DNA of 64,000 nt from positions 1,116,001 to 1,180,000 of the forward strand of contig NC_011671.1 in assembly GCF_000150955.2 (NCBI RefSeq). Direction: 5' to 3'. Below, in pieces: positions 43,011 to 53,500 of the stretch. A program made the translations under genes and the position numbers. This DNA is from Phaeodactylum tricornutum CCAP 1055/1 (lineage: Eukaryota > Bacillariophyta > Bacillariophyceae > Surirellales > Neidiaceae). The notes below the pieces were generated by a model that worked only from the letters and a program-made list of their open reading frames with translations, was not told the DNA's origin and searched no databases. Each line of letters starts with the position of its first letter. Position 1 is the stretch's first letter.

Positions 43011-44189
43011 ATGCCGAACGTTTCCGTAGTCGTACTTTGTGCCGTCGCGCTGACGATTGCGGCCGTCACCCCAACGCAAGCCTTTGTCCCGCGCTCGTCG
43101 CCGACTCGGCACGGTGCCACTACTAGCAGCAGCAGTAGTAACAGCGGTAGCCGTAACGGTCGTGGTAGTAATACGCTGTCGACCACGCTTACGGCGTTGC
43201 CGTGGCAATCGCTGGCGGTCAAGGGCGCCGCGGCGGCTGCGACGGCGGCGGTGGCTGGCACGGCAACGGTCAAACTGGTCCTGGACAAGCCCTCACGCAC
43301 CTACGGAGACGACACGGTTGCCAAGGAGTACGACGCCTGGGCCGACGACGGAATTCTAGAATACTACTGGGGCGAACACATCCATCTGGGGTACTACAGT
43401 CCGGAAGAAATGCGGCAAGGCTACAAGAAGAAGAATTTCGTACAGGCCAAGTACGATTTCATCGACGAAATGATGACCTTTGGGGGGATCGACGCCACGA
43501 CGCACAGCAAGGCCAAGGTCCTCGACGTCGGTTGTGGTTTTGGCGGGACGTCCCGGTATTTGGCCAAAAAGTTGGGGTCGGACGCACACGTGACGGGTAT
43601 TACGCTGTCGCCCAAACAGGTCCAGCGCGGTACCGAACTCGCCGTGGAGCAGGGTGTTGCCGACAATACCCGCTTTACCGTCATGGACGCCCTCCAAATG
43701 GACTTTCCGGACAACTCCTTCGACATTGTATGGGCCTGCGAAAGTGGTGAACACATGCCCGACAAGAAAGCCTACATTAGTGAAATGATGCGGGTCCTAA
43801 AGCCGGGGGGAACCTTCGTCATGGCCTGCTGGTCGCAGCGGGACGACAGTGAAACGCCCTTTGATCAACGTGACAAGCGGGACTTGCAGTACCTTTACGA
43901 AGAGTGGACGCACCCGTACTTTATCTCCATTAAAGATTTCCGCAAGCTCATTGACGACACGGACGTGATGAACCCCGTCACGACCGCCAACTGGGTCGAC
44001 GAAACGATCGCCTCCTGGCGGCACTCTATTTGGGTCGGGGTCTTTGATCCACGAGGATGGATCTTCAAGCCCAAGACGTACGTCAAGTGCTTTCGGGATG
44101 CCTATTGTCTGGAACGCATGCACCGAGCCTTTAAACGAGGGTTGATGGAGTACGGAATGTGGACGGCGACCAAAAAGGAAGAAAGCTAA
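43011..44189 (+). CDS. MPBQ/MSBQ methyltransferase, cyanobacterial type, plastid-targeted
   Basis: Intron-free, 392 residues. The signal peptide ends PTQA^FVPRSS, a plastid site, followed by a Ser/Arg/Thr-rich transit region. The enzyme starts near residue 100 with 'EYDAWADDGILEYYWGEHIH' LGYY, matching the cyanobacterial 2-methyl-6-phytylbenzoquinol methyltransferase (Synechocystis sll0418 type). SAM motif I is 'VLDVGCGFGGTSRYLAKKLG', and a later block 'FDIVWACESGEHMPDKKAYI' and C-terminal 'GVFDPRGWIFKPKTYVKCFR' follow that enzyme through its full length. It would methylate MPBQ for tocopherol and MSBQ for plastoquinone. Green plants use an unrelated archaeal-like VTE3 for this step. Gamma-tocopherol methyltransferase is a related possibility but fits the N-terminal block less well. 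Confidence 0.85.
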   Translation: MPNVSVVVLCAVALTIAAVTPTQAFVPRSSPTRHGATTSSSSSNSGSRNGRGSNTLSTTLTALPWQSLAVKGAAAAATAAVAGTATVKLVLDKPSRTYGDDTVAKEYDAWADDGILEYYWGEHIHLGYYSPEEMRQGYKKKNFVQAKYDFIDEMMTFGGIDATTHSKAKVLDVGCGFGGTSRYLAKKLGSDAHVTGITLSPKQVQRGTELAVEQGVADNTRFTVMDALQMDFPDNSFDIVWACESGEHMPDKKAYISEMMRVLKPGGTFVMACWSQRDDSETPFDQRDKRDLQYLYEEWTHPYFISIKDFRKLIDDTDVMNPVTTANWVDETIASWRHSIWVGVFDPRGWIFKPKTYVKCFRDAYCLERMHRAFKRGLMEYGMWTATKKEES

Positions 44190-44373
44190 ATTATAAAATA
44201 TGCGTCAACGTACAACTACGGCATCGATGAAAGGCCACGGTCCATAGATTCGTTGTCGCTTTGTCAATCCCGCAGGATGGACTTTTGCGCGCGCTGTCGC
44301 CAACGACCCGTACCGACACGTGCACCTACACACATAGCGCTACACGCACACATACACAGTGTTGGAACAATGA

Positions 44374-45549
44374 TTACTCAATCTTTTTGTTTCGCTGACT
44401 GTTGGGTGACACGGGTACTCCTTGTCCGGTGACGGCTTCTTTGGCCAAATCGACGAATCGATTGGACATGGTGGGGATCATGGACGGTACTGTTGCGTGC
44501 TCCGTGGCGGCGGACTGAGAAACGGTTGACGCCGGAGTTCCGTTTCCCGGCACGCTGGTGGCGGACGCTGCCGCGAGGAAGGACCGGAATTGGTGCCAGT
44601 AGGCGGCTCCACCCTGCAACCAGGTTTCGTTGTGGGTTCCTCCGTCGACGACGTGCATTTTGGCCAATCGCGAGGATTTGGAAGCCCGATAGAGTCGTTG
44701 CATGTGGGATGGCGGCACGAGTTCGTCGGCGGATCCCGCGAGGTAGAGTAGGGGAGCCGTGAGGGACGGCACCAGTGTGGTGGAATCCCAGCCAATTTTG
44801 AGGACGAACGGTTTAATGGGTGTCAAAAAGGGCATGAGTTGATCGACCATATCGGCAATGGAGGTGAAGGTATTTTCGACGACGACACCAGCGAGTCGTA
44901 TTTGTTGCCTTTGTGCGTAATCGGCGAGATGGAGTGCGACGGCCCCGCCGAGGGATCTTCCAAACACAAAAATGCGTTGCGGATCGATGCGGTAGGTTGC
45001 CGCCGTCGGTTCTTGTGCGCGGCGGAGGAGGTAGTGGAGGGCGGCCTCGGCGTCCCGGCGCAACCCCGTTTCCGTGGGTGGGACCGGGTCGGAATCACCA
45101 TAGCCCCGGTACTCGACGAGCAAGACGTGGGCTTGTAAGTTTTGCACCATTTGGAGTGCGTTGGGCAGACGCAGACCAATGTTGCCGGCGTTGCCGTGAA
45201 AGAATATGAGCGTGGGCGTGTTGTTGTTGTTGTTGTTGTGAGTGGATGAAAGGGTATCCTGGTCCGACAAAAAGGGGAGGAACCATGCGTGAATGTGTAC
45301 CCCGTCGGCACAGGGAATGCGGAGATTGTCAAAGGGAATGTTGCGTTCGTCCGGAGAGCGGTAGCCTCGCGGGTTGTCCCGGGGTCGTTTGGGAATCCCT
45401 CCAATTTCGGGAAAGTACAGGAGCGAATCTTGTTTGGCGTAGAGGATTCCACCCGCGACGGCAACGATTCCGACCGTCACGGCTCCGGCCCGCCAACACC
45501 AGGGCAGTACCGAGCTAAGGACCGTGGCCGAGCTGTCGGACGGAGGCAT
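44374..45549 (-). CDS. ABHD13/Bem46-family alpha/beta hydrolase
   Basis: From the ATG at 45549 the protein has 391 residues. A hydrophobic anchor (AGAVTVGIVAVAGGILYA) is followed by the family start 'QDSLLYFPEIGGIPKRPRDN'. The hydrolase core has 'TLIFFHGNAGNIGLRL' (oxyanion HGN), 'VLLVEYRGYGDSD', the nucleophile elbow GRSLGGAVA, 'VVVENTFTSIADMV', an Asp in 'LYLAGSADELVPPSH', and the His in 'VDGGTHNETW'. All triad positions are therefore present. Bem46/ABHD13/WAV2 proteins are membrane-anchored, with roles in cell polarity; their substrate is unsettled. A poly-Asn stretch (HNNNNNN) comes from a trinucleotide repeat. The frame is open upstream to 45657 but without ATG. Confidence 0.9.
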   Translation of the reverse strand: MPPSDSSATVLSSVLPWCWRAGAVTVGIVAVAGGILYAKQDSLLYFPEIGGIPKRPRDNPRGYRSPDERNIPFDNLRIPCADGVHIHAWFLPFLSDQDTLSSTHNNNNNNTPTLIFFHGNAGNIGLRLPNALQMVQNLQAHVLLVEYRGYGDSDPVPPTETGLRRDAEAALHYLLRRAQEPTAATYRIDPQRIFVFGRSLGGAVALHLADYAQRQQIRLAGVVVENTFTSIADMVDQLMPFLTPIKPFVLKIGWDSTTLVPSLTAPLLYLAGSADELVPPSHMQRLYRASKSSRLAKMHVVDGGTHNETWLQGGAAYWHQFRSFLAAASATSVPGNGTPASTVSQSAATEHATVPSMIPTMSNRFVDLAKEAVTGQGVPVSPNSQRNKKIE

Positions 45550-45834
45550 GGGTGGGATTGGTGCCGAACGCGTCGCGTTGGAGACCGAGCAATGGATAGA
45601 GATCGCGCCGCGTGTGAATGGCACGGCACGGGACGATTGGTTCACGGTCAACACCAAAAGAAACTCTGCAAGACAAGGATCGACCGCGACGCGAGCGTTC
45701 TGGGAACACGGGACTGTCTAGTCTACTCTCCTGCCCAACCAGAAGGCCGGGCCACAGTGGTGTGTGGTGGTGGAAACGGTACCTGTCGCCGATATCCACC
45801 GTGACGACAACTTGGGCGAACGACTCGATTCGGG

Positions 45835-45854
45835 GTGTGTGTGTGTGTGTGTGT
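45835..45854. repeat. (GT)10 microsatellite
   Basis: Ten GT units followed by ggtaggggtaggggtag. Confidence 0.95.
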
Positions 45855-46088
45855 ATTGGTAGGGGTAGGGGTAGTTTGGGAGGGTAAGTCACCTTTTGTA
45901 ACCCTACCCTTCCAACCTATTGGGCACGCCCATGGACACCCGTGATTGACGTCCCGTGGCACCGGCGTGGGCCATGTACTCGGCAATGTCTCACGGTCAT
46001 TGGTAATGGGGTACGGTCATTCCCGAGCCAATCACCGTGTCCCTCCTCGCACTCGCGCGCGACGGAAGTTCCAATCCCCAATATAAGG

Positions 46089-46092
<4 letters not shown>

Positions 46093-46125
<33 letters not shown>
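46093..46125. repeat. (CA)16 microsatellite
   Basis: Sixteen CA units directly after atataaggtacc, about 230 bp before the UDP-glucose dehydrogenase ATG. Confidence 0.95.
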
Positions 46126-46128
<3 letters not shown>

Positions 46129-46355
46129 ATATGCGTTGGTACGGACAGCTCCCACCCAAACCAACATCGTACTCTTTACTCTAGACGCACGGAATACAAA
46201 CGGTACAACTCCCATCTTCCGTCGTCCCCATTGTCCTTTATCGTTGCATACTGTTTCACGTTCCAACGGATCGTCACACAAAGATAGCATAGTTGCTGCC
46301 CATTACCACTACAAAGTATTATAATCCAAACTACAATCAAACGACACTTGAAAGT

Positions 46356-48037
46356 ATGAGTGACGACTGGGATCTCAAGATCTGTTGCATGGGCGCCGGC
46401 TACGTCGGAGGTCCCACCATGGCCGTGATTGCCAAACAATGTCCCAAGGTCCGTCAATGTCGCTGTCAATCGAGCCCTGTCGATCGGTGTATAGTTGTAC
46501 AGAGTTTGTCTGTGTGTGCGTGTGTGTGTATTGTGGTATCTTTGGTCGACTGCACCCGCAGTACTCGCGACTGCAGACCAATCAACCGACCAATCGATTC
46601 CTGGTATATTCCATGCCAACCAGGAAGTCACGCCACGCCGCATCGTGAATTCTCTCTAAAACACACACACTCACACGTAATCCTACTCCTCCACCTTTCT
46701 AGATCCGCGTCTGCGTCGTCGATCTTTCGCAAAAGCAGATTGATGCCTGGAACACTGACGAGTTGCCCATTTACGAGCCGGGTCTTTTGGAAGTCGTCCA
46801 AGTCTGTCGCGGCAAGAATCTCTTCTTCTCGACGGACATTGACGCCGAGATTCAAAAGGCCGACGTCGTATTCATCTCCGTCAATACCCCCACCAAAACG
46901 CAGGGAATCGGAGCCGGACGGGCCGCCAACATCAAGAACTGTGAACTCTGTGCGCGCAAGATTGTGGAAGTATCCACCACCAACAAAATTGTCGTCGAGA
47001 AGAGTACCGTACCCGTGCGTACCGCACAGGCCATTACGCGGGTCCTCAAATCCAACGAAAAAGGACTCGAGTTCCCCGTACTCTCCAACCCAGAGTTCCT
47101 CGCCGAAGGAACGGCCATGGCCGACCTCATGAACCCCGATCGCGTACTCATTGGTGGACAGCAGAACGAAGCCGGTCTCAAGGCCGCACAAACACTCGTT
47201 AGTGTCTACGCAAACTGGGTCCCCCGCGAACAGATTCTTACCACCAACTTGTGGAGTTCCGAACTTTCCAAGTTAGTGGCCAACGCATTTCTGGCTCAGC
47301 GCGTTTCCTCCATTAACTCCATTTCGGCGCTCTGTGAAGCCACCGGAGCCGACGTTTTGGAAATCTCACGAGCCGTCGGAATGGACGCCCGCATCGGCAA
47401 TCGCTTCCTACAACCCTCGGTTGGGTTTGGGGGATCCTGTTTCCAGAAGGACATTCTCAACCTAGTCTATCTCTGCGAAACATACGGTTTGGACGAGTGC
47501 GCCACCTACTGGAATCAGGTCATTCTCATGAACGACTACCAGAAGAAACGCTTTTCCGAAAAGATTGTGGCCAAAATGTTCAACACCGTCACGGGCAAGA
47601 AAATCGCCTTGATGGGCTACGCCTTCAAGAAGGACACGGGCGACGTCCGCGAGACCCCGTCCATGTTTGTCTTGCGTGACTTGATTCAGGAACAAGCCAA
47701 GATCTTTGTCTACGACCCCCAGGTCAGTCGCGAAGACATGTGGTCCGAAATGGACTACACTTGCGGTGTCAACCACCAAAACACGCCCGGCCTCGACGAC
47801 GCCGTCGTCACCGCCACCGACCCCTACCAAGCCTGTGACGGCGCCCACGCCATGGCCATCCTCACGGAATGGGACGAATTCAAGACCCTCGACTTTGATC
47901 GCATCTACAAAAGTATGGCCAAACCCGCTTTCTTGTTCGACGGACGCAACCTTTTGGATCACGAAAAACTCCGCGATATGGGCTTTGAAGTCCACGCCAT
48001 TGGCAAACCCGATCCCACCGCCTTTACCGATCTCTAA
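46356..48037 (+). CDS. UGDH: UDP-glucose 6-dehydrogenase
   Basis: Exons 46356-46448 and 46703-48037 give 475 residues. The enzyme oxidises UDP-glucose to UDP-glucuronate with two NAD, feeding cell-wall and mucilage polysaccharides. Marks are the dinucleotide-binding loop GAGYVGG (about residues 13-19), '[14 protein letters not shown]', the catalytic Cys 277 in '[10 protein letters not shown]', and the C-terminal domain '[20 protein letters not shown]'. No presequence, so cytosolic. The 254-nt intron falls right after the nucleotide-binding helix; the join gives '[14 protein letters not shown]', as in the family. Its donor is gtccgt, weaker than the gtaagt/gtacgt used elsewhere here. Confidence 0.95.
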
Positions 48038-48265
48038 AGGAGAAGTAACCGTATAGTGGTTCCTTGCGTGGAGGCGTGGGTCATCGGGTGAGAGCCACAA
48101 CCCCCCGATATTTGATGCCGCACTCTTGATACAAAAGCACGAAATCCGTAAACAGTAAACAAGCAAACAAAGGTTGTTTGTACGTCTACGTGCGTGTGTG
48201 TGTACTGATGTTATTGTGTACTAGTGTAAAGTATGTATGCGTGCGTGTGTGTGTACGTGAATAAG

Positions 48266-50056
48266 TTAGCAAAGATACGGACTCGACAAAGTGGCAAAGC
48301 CCGAGGCGACGCCGCCCTCGTCCACGTTGGCAAATTTAGTCCGCAGGAGAAAGCCGGCGTACTCGTTGTGCACGACGGTACCGTCCGCGTCGCACACAAT
48401 GGTTCCGAAGCATCCAAATTCGGAAACGCTATCCCCCGTGCCTTCCACGCGACCGGAACGCAAAAGCACGGCACGCTGGGTCGGGGGGAAGAGTCGTTCC
48501 ATGAGAATGTATTCACCGAGTTTGGCGTCCAAAACCATCGTTTCGGGGTTGGCGTCGTCGCGGACAACGTTTTCCCGGAGTTTGGCGGCGAGGCGTTCGC
48601 CGTAAAAGTTGTAGCCACCGCCTTCACGTTGCGGTTTCAACACAAAGCGTCCGGCGGCTCCTTCGTCCAGCACGGCCCGGATGGCGGCAAGATCTTCGGC
48701 CGATGCGTCGTCTCCGAGAGAATACAGACCGGCAAAGGCCTCACGCATCTTCGTGACGGCTTCAGCGTCGTCGGGGAAGAAGCGTTCCAACACTTGGACG
48801 CGGGCCAGTTCTTGTTGGACCTTTTTGGTGCCCGCCAGGTGGTACCCCAACGAAGGGCATTTGGTGGCGATGGATTGTTCAAGCGTCGCCCGCGCTTGCC
48901 ACTCCACCCCGGCGTCGCCGTCGGGATAATCCGTCGGGGCGTATCCCGCACGAAAGTACACTACCGAAATGGGTTCGTCGTCCACGTACAAAATACCGGT
49001 CGTTGGGTCCACCCGCGCGACTTGCCCCAGTTTTGTGAGAGTCCGTCGCAGCACGGGGATCTTGTGGTCCTGCCAGAGTCGAAATTCGAGCATGCGCTGA
49101 TCCACCGTGTTGGACTCACCTTCTTGTACCACAAATAAGACGGAGGTCTTTCCCACCATGCTATTGTTGTCGTTGTCGTCGCGGTGCCGCCGTTCAAAGC
49201 GATCCAGGGCAATCTTCATAGCGAGTGGCAAGCGTTCCAACGTTGGATTATCCGGAACGCCGTCCTCGATTCCAGAAGTGTCCGTGGAAGAGGATGTGGA
49301 TTGCCCCGTGACGGCTTGTACGTTTTGCGCCAAAAAGGGTCGGGTAGCAACGTCCCAGCGGGTGACCAAATGCTGGTGGAGGCGGGCGACCTGGGCCCCG
49401 AGGGCCCCAAAGCTGGACGCAATCGTATTAAGCTCGACCTGCTTAATAGCGTTGTTTTCGTGCAACATGTAATCGGAGCGGTGTATCCCGAGTCGATCGG
49501 CTCGTTGGGCAAAGGTGCGGTCCGTGTGGTTTTCGTCGGCACCGTATATTTGCTGGTAGAGTCGGAGTAGTTGAGCCGTGAAGGGATCGGCCTGAGCGAC
49601 GGCCCCACCGAGGGTGTCGGTCAAGAATCCGGAATCTCGGGATATACGATCCACGAGAGTGTTAAAGTACGGCGCGACGGTTTGAGCTTGCCGGAATGCG
49701 GCGCGGGGATAGGCGTTGGGTAGGAGTGAAATAGGGGCGCATTCAAAGATCGAGGAGCCGTCGTCGCGACGTTTTTCGATCTGCAAGCCGTGCGCGGAGG
49801 CGAAAGAGTTGGCGGTTTCCGCGAGCAACTCGAGCGGGAGAGACGCTTCGAGTGTTGTTGTTGTCGTCGTCGTCATGGGGGAAGCAGCAGTGGACGAAGG
49901 ACTCCAGGCGGAAGAGAAGGCGATCCCGAAAGCCAGGGAGAGCGTCAGCGTGCGTCCGAGACGAAGCACGGAAGAGGTGGGAGAGGCGAATGTTTGGCTG
50001 GTGAAGAAATTATGAGAAATCGCTGGTTGAGGTACCAAATAACTCTGTTGGAACAT
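48266..50056 (-). CDS. GSS: Glutathione synthetase (eukaryotic type)
   Basis: From the ATG at 50056 the protein has 596 residues. The ATP-grasp eukaryotic GSS family joins gamma-glutamylcysteine and glycine. Seen are 'QVELNTIASSFGALGAQVAR', the strand 'SVLFVVQEGESNTVDQRMLE', 'GILYVDDEPISVVYFRAGYA' P, the glycine-rich ATP loop 'QREGGGYNFYGE', and the end 'ASGFATLSSPYLC' where the family has a conserved Gly/Ala-rich tail. Human GSS has 474 residues; the excess is an N-terminal region of about 70 residues with a hydrophobic stretch (TLTLSLAFGIAFSSAWSP) and a polyThr run from a GTT/GTC repeat. That leader could target an organelle, but no A-x-A^F site is visible; an internal ATG after it would give a cytosolic form. 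Confidence 0.92.
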   Translation of the reverse strand: MFQQSYLVPQPAISHNFFTSQTFASPTSSVLRLGRTLTLSLAFGIAFSSAWSPSSTAASPMTTTTTTTLEASLPLELLAETANSFASAHGLQIEKRRDDGSSIFECAPISLLPNAYPRAAFRQAQTVAPYFNTLVDRISRDSGFLTDTLGGAVAQADPFTAQLLRLYQQIYGADENHTDRTFAQRADRLGIHRSDYMLHENNAIKQVELNTIASSFGALGAQVARLHQHLVTRWDVATRPFLAQNVQAVTGQSTSSSTDTSGIEDGVPDNPTLERLPLAMKIALDRFERRHRDDNDNNSMVGKTSVLFVVQEGESNTVDQRMLEFRLWQDHKIPVLRRTLTKLGQVARVDPTTGILYVDDEPISVVYFRAGYAPTDYPDGDAGVEWQARATLEQSIATKCPSLGYHLAGTKKVQQELARVQVLERFFPDDAEAVTKMREAFAGLYSLGDDASAEDLAAIRAVLDEGAAGRFVLKPQREGGGYNFYGERLAAKLRENVVRDDANPETMVLDAKLGEYILMERLFPPTQRAVLLRSGRVEGTGDSVSEFGCFGTIVCDADGTVVHNEYAGFLLRTKFANVDEGGVASGFATLSSPYLC

Positions 50057-50544
50057 TATCTGACCGTGAGAATAAGTTGTCGGTCGAAGGAACAAAAGAA
50101 TGCACAGGAAGCGCCTCGTCTCGAGCGTGTGGTGTCGATCGCCGTCTCCCAAAGCGCATTCGACAGCCGTCACGAGTCACACCGGTATCGAAACACTGCG
50201 TGAGCTGCCTTGCCTGTCTGTCTGCTTGCCCGCATGCTTGCCTTCCAACACAACCACGCCGCACAACCTCGCTTCGGAAGGAAGCGTCCAGAAGTTCTTC
50301 GTGCTTCCTCTGGATAAGGTGGGGTTCGATGCTCCGAATTCATACTGGAATTCAGAATCTATCATTTCCCATTTCCTTTTTCTAGCATTTCGATGGTTTC
50401 TGTTCGAATTCTACCCTCTCTACAATACTGCATATCAATGTAAGCTAAAGTTTTCAAATGAGGCCAACCCGGAACTGAACGCCCACTCGGATTTTTCGAC
50501 CCGAACGAAAGACGCCATCCGTGGTACAAAACTCGCTTTCGACC
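50057..50544. promoter_or_regulatory. Divergent promoter GSS / SMC4
   Basis: No gene or repeat seen in this 488-bp gap. Only a weak motif relative (tgaccgtgag) near 50061. Confidence 0.35.
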
Positions 50545-53500
50545 ATGGACGACGATCCTTCGACGAGTCTCAGCCCTCCGGCGACGCCATCTTTGGTGGA
50601 AGACGTGACGCCAGTCAAACTTAGGAACGGAGAAAATGAGACGCCCCCGCGTCTCATGATTAGCAAAATGGTACGTTGCGTTGTCGCGACGCCGTGTCGG
50701 ACCCGTCGTCAGTCCACGATGTGTCGCGGTACGGTACCCCGCACCAGCACCTCTCTGTCCCTCTTGTCGGCACGGGGCATTGCAACACGCATGCATGCAT
50801 GACTATGCATATACTAACTTGAATAGACGCTTACTCACTAAATCAATCACTTTCTCGATCAATCAAATGACTCAACTCCCTCCATCTCGCTGTTCCCTTT
50901 GGTATGTCAGGAACTGGAGAATTTCAAGTCCTACGCCGGCGTCAAAACGATTGGACCCTTTCACAAATGCTTTTCCGCCGTGGTGGGGCCGAACGGTTCC
51001 GGCAAGTCGAACGTCATTGACGCCATGTTGTTCGTCTTCGGCAAGCGCGCCAAGAAACTCCGCCTCAACAAGGTCTCGGAGCTTATCCACAAGTCGCAGG
51101 ATCACAGTGACTGTGTCTCGGCGCGGGTCTCGGTATATTTCCAGGAAATTATCGATACCGGCCCCGGTGATACCGATTACGTCGTCGTCCCGAAGACGGA
51201 CTGCGTCGTTACACGCGTCGCCCGTCAGGACAATTCATCCACCTACAAGATTCAGGGAAAGTCCTGTCAATTCAAGGACGTCGCGGCCTACCTAGACAGT
51301 AAAGGTATTGATCTAGACAATAACCGCTTTCTCATTCTTCAAGGAGAAGTCGAAATGATCTCCATGATGCCACCCAAGGGAAAGACTGATCAGGATGAAG
51401 GTTTACTCGAATACCTGGAAGACATCATTGGAAGCAACAAGTATCTCGAACAAACCAACGAAGCGGCACTCCAGGTGGAAGCCTTGTCGGAACTCCGTCA
51501 GGAAAAACTCAACCGTGTCAAAGCCGTAGAAAAGGAAAAGGACAATCTCCAGGCGGCCAAACTCGAAGCCGAAGCCTTGCTCGGCAAAGATCGCGAGATC
51601 CGTCGCAAGCAGAACGTTCTCTACCAAATCCACGCCGCTCACGCCTCACGGGATGCGCAGCACGCCACCTTGCAACAGACCGCGGCCGCCACCAAGCTCG
51701 ACGCCGCCCGCCAAAAACTCCAGGCCGCCAACGACCGCGTCCACGAAATTGAAAACGGACACGCCGCGCAGAAACTCGCCTACGAGAAAATTCACGCGGA
51801 ACTCGTACAGACCAAGGAAGAGTTCGCCGCCTACGAGCGTCGGGATATTAAGCTACGCGAAGAAATCAAGCACGAGAAAGCGCAACGCAAAAAGTTGGTG
51901 GCAAAAATGGCCAGTGAGGCACAAAAACACGAGCAAGCCGTTCAAAAGGGGCAGGATGCAACCGAGGCCATTCCAACGTTGGAACAAGAGATTGTCACTC
52001 TGACGGATGACAAAGCGACGGAAGATGCCAAATTGGAGGACATTTACGAAGCCATGAAAGGCGTAACACAGCAGCTTCGTGGCGAGCTCGAAACTAAAAC
52101 GCAGGAACTCGCGCCCGTCCACCAGGAACGCGCCGTCTTTCAAGCCAGGCTCGACACCGCTCTGACGCAGGTTCAATTGTTGGAAGGCTCTACCACGCGA
52201 GCGAAGGAAAAACTGCTTCAGGCCGAAACCGAACTCGCTTCGATTAATCAGACGCAGCAGTCGAAACGGGAGGAACTCATTGCGGCACAAGACGAACTCC
52301 AGCAGGCGCAGGAACGTATCACGCAGGCGGAAGGCGAAGAAACGGTCCTCGCTACAAAAGAAGTCCAAATCTCCCAACGTAACAAGGATTTGTTGGTACG
52401 TGACATGGTTCGGTGGTGATCATCGTTGTGTACTCTATGTATGTTGTGACGCTGACCCTGTTTCGTTGACTTTTTGATACCAGGCCCGCGCCGAAGAAGC
52501 AAAGGCTGCATTGCAGTCCAAGGGCGGGGGTCGATCGAGTGCGGTCAAAGGAGTTCTGCAAGCGGCACGCAAGGGAGGTGAGCTCGGGAATGTTGGTGTC
52601 CTCGGTCGTCTCGGAGATCTGGCCACGATTCCGGAAGACTATGACGTGGCCGTTTCCACCGCTTGTGGGATGCTTGATCACATTGTGGTACAAACGACAG
52701 CGGGTGCGCAGCGCTGCCTCGAGTTCTTACGCAAACACGGACTGGGCCGCGCAAACTTTATTCCTCTCGATAAGATGAAAAAAGGAGCGCACGACCGAGT
52801 CGTCGAGACTCCGGAAGGCGCCCGTCGCTTATTCGAACTCATCCAGCCTTCCAATTTTGCTATTCTTCCCGCAATCTTTCTCGGCGTTGGTGATACTTTA
52901 GTAGCTCCGGATCTCGAAACCGCCACACGCTGGGCCTACGAATTCGGTAAACGTTGGCGCGTAGTCACACTGGATGGCAAGTTGATTGAAACGGCGGGAA
53001 CCATGTCGGGAGGTGGCAAGAGCCTTCGCCGTGGTGGTATGCGATTGGCCAACGCTCGTTCCAAGAGTACCGCAGATAGTACTGCGGATGAAGAAGAATC
53101 CATGGATTGCCAAAAGTTGCAAGATGAAGCCACAAAGGCCCAGGAGCTGTTGCAGCAGGTTCGCTTGCGCCGTAAGGAACTTACAGACGAGGTCCGGGGA
53201 CTGAAAAAGCGTGTTAAAGCTCTAGAGGTTGTCCTCCCCAAACTTGCCATGGAAATTGAGGGATGCGATACGACGAGGAAAAACTTGACAGAGTCGATCC
53301 CTGGTCTCCGCGCGCAGTCTGAACTGAGCCAAAAGGACGCCGCCAAACTCGTCGACCTTACCCGTGAAGTGGAAAAGTGCAAAACAGACATGGCATCGTG
53401 TTCCATGCTGGCCTCCAAACTCGAAACAGAGGTAGCTCGTCTCCAAAAGGCTATTCTAGATGCTGGTGGAACAAAGCTCAAGAAGCAACAAGCTGCGTGC

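Larger units (their letters stand above)
45550..46355. promoter_or_regulatory. Divergent promoter ABHD13 / UDP-glucose dehydrogenase
   Basis: No gene supported. Dominated by two dinucleotide microsatellites, (GT)10 at 45835-45854 and (CA)16 at 46093-46125, in opposite phase on the plus strand, with a TATA-like atataagg just before the second. No recurring-motif copy seen. Confidence 0.45.
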
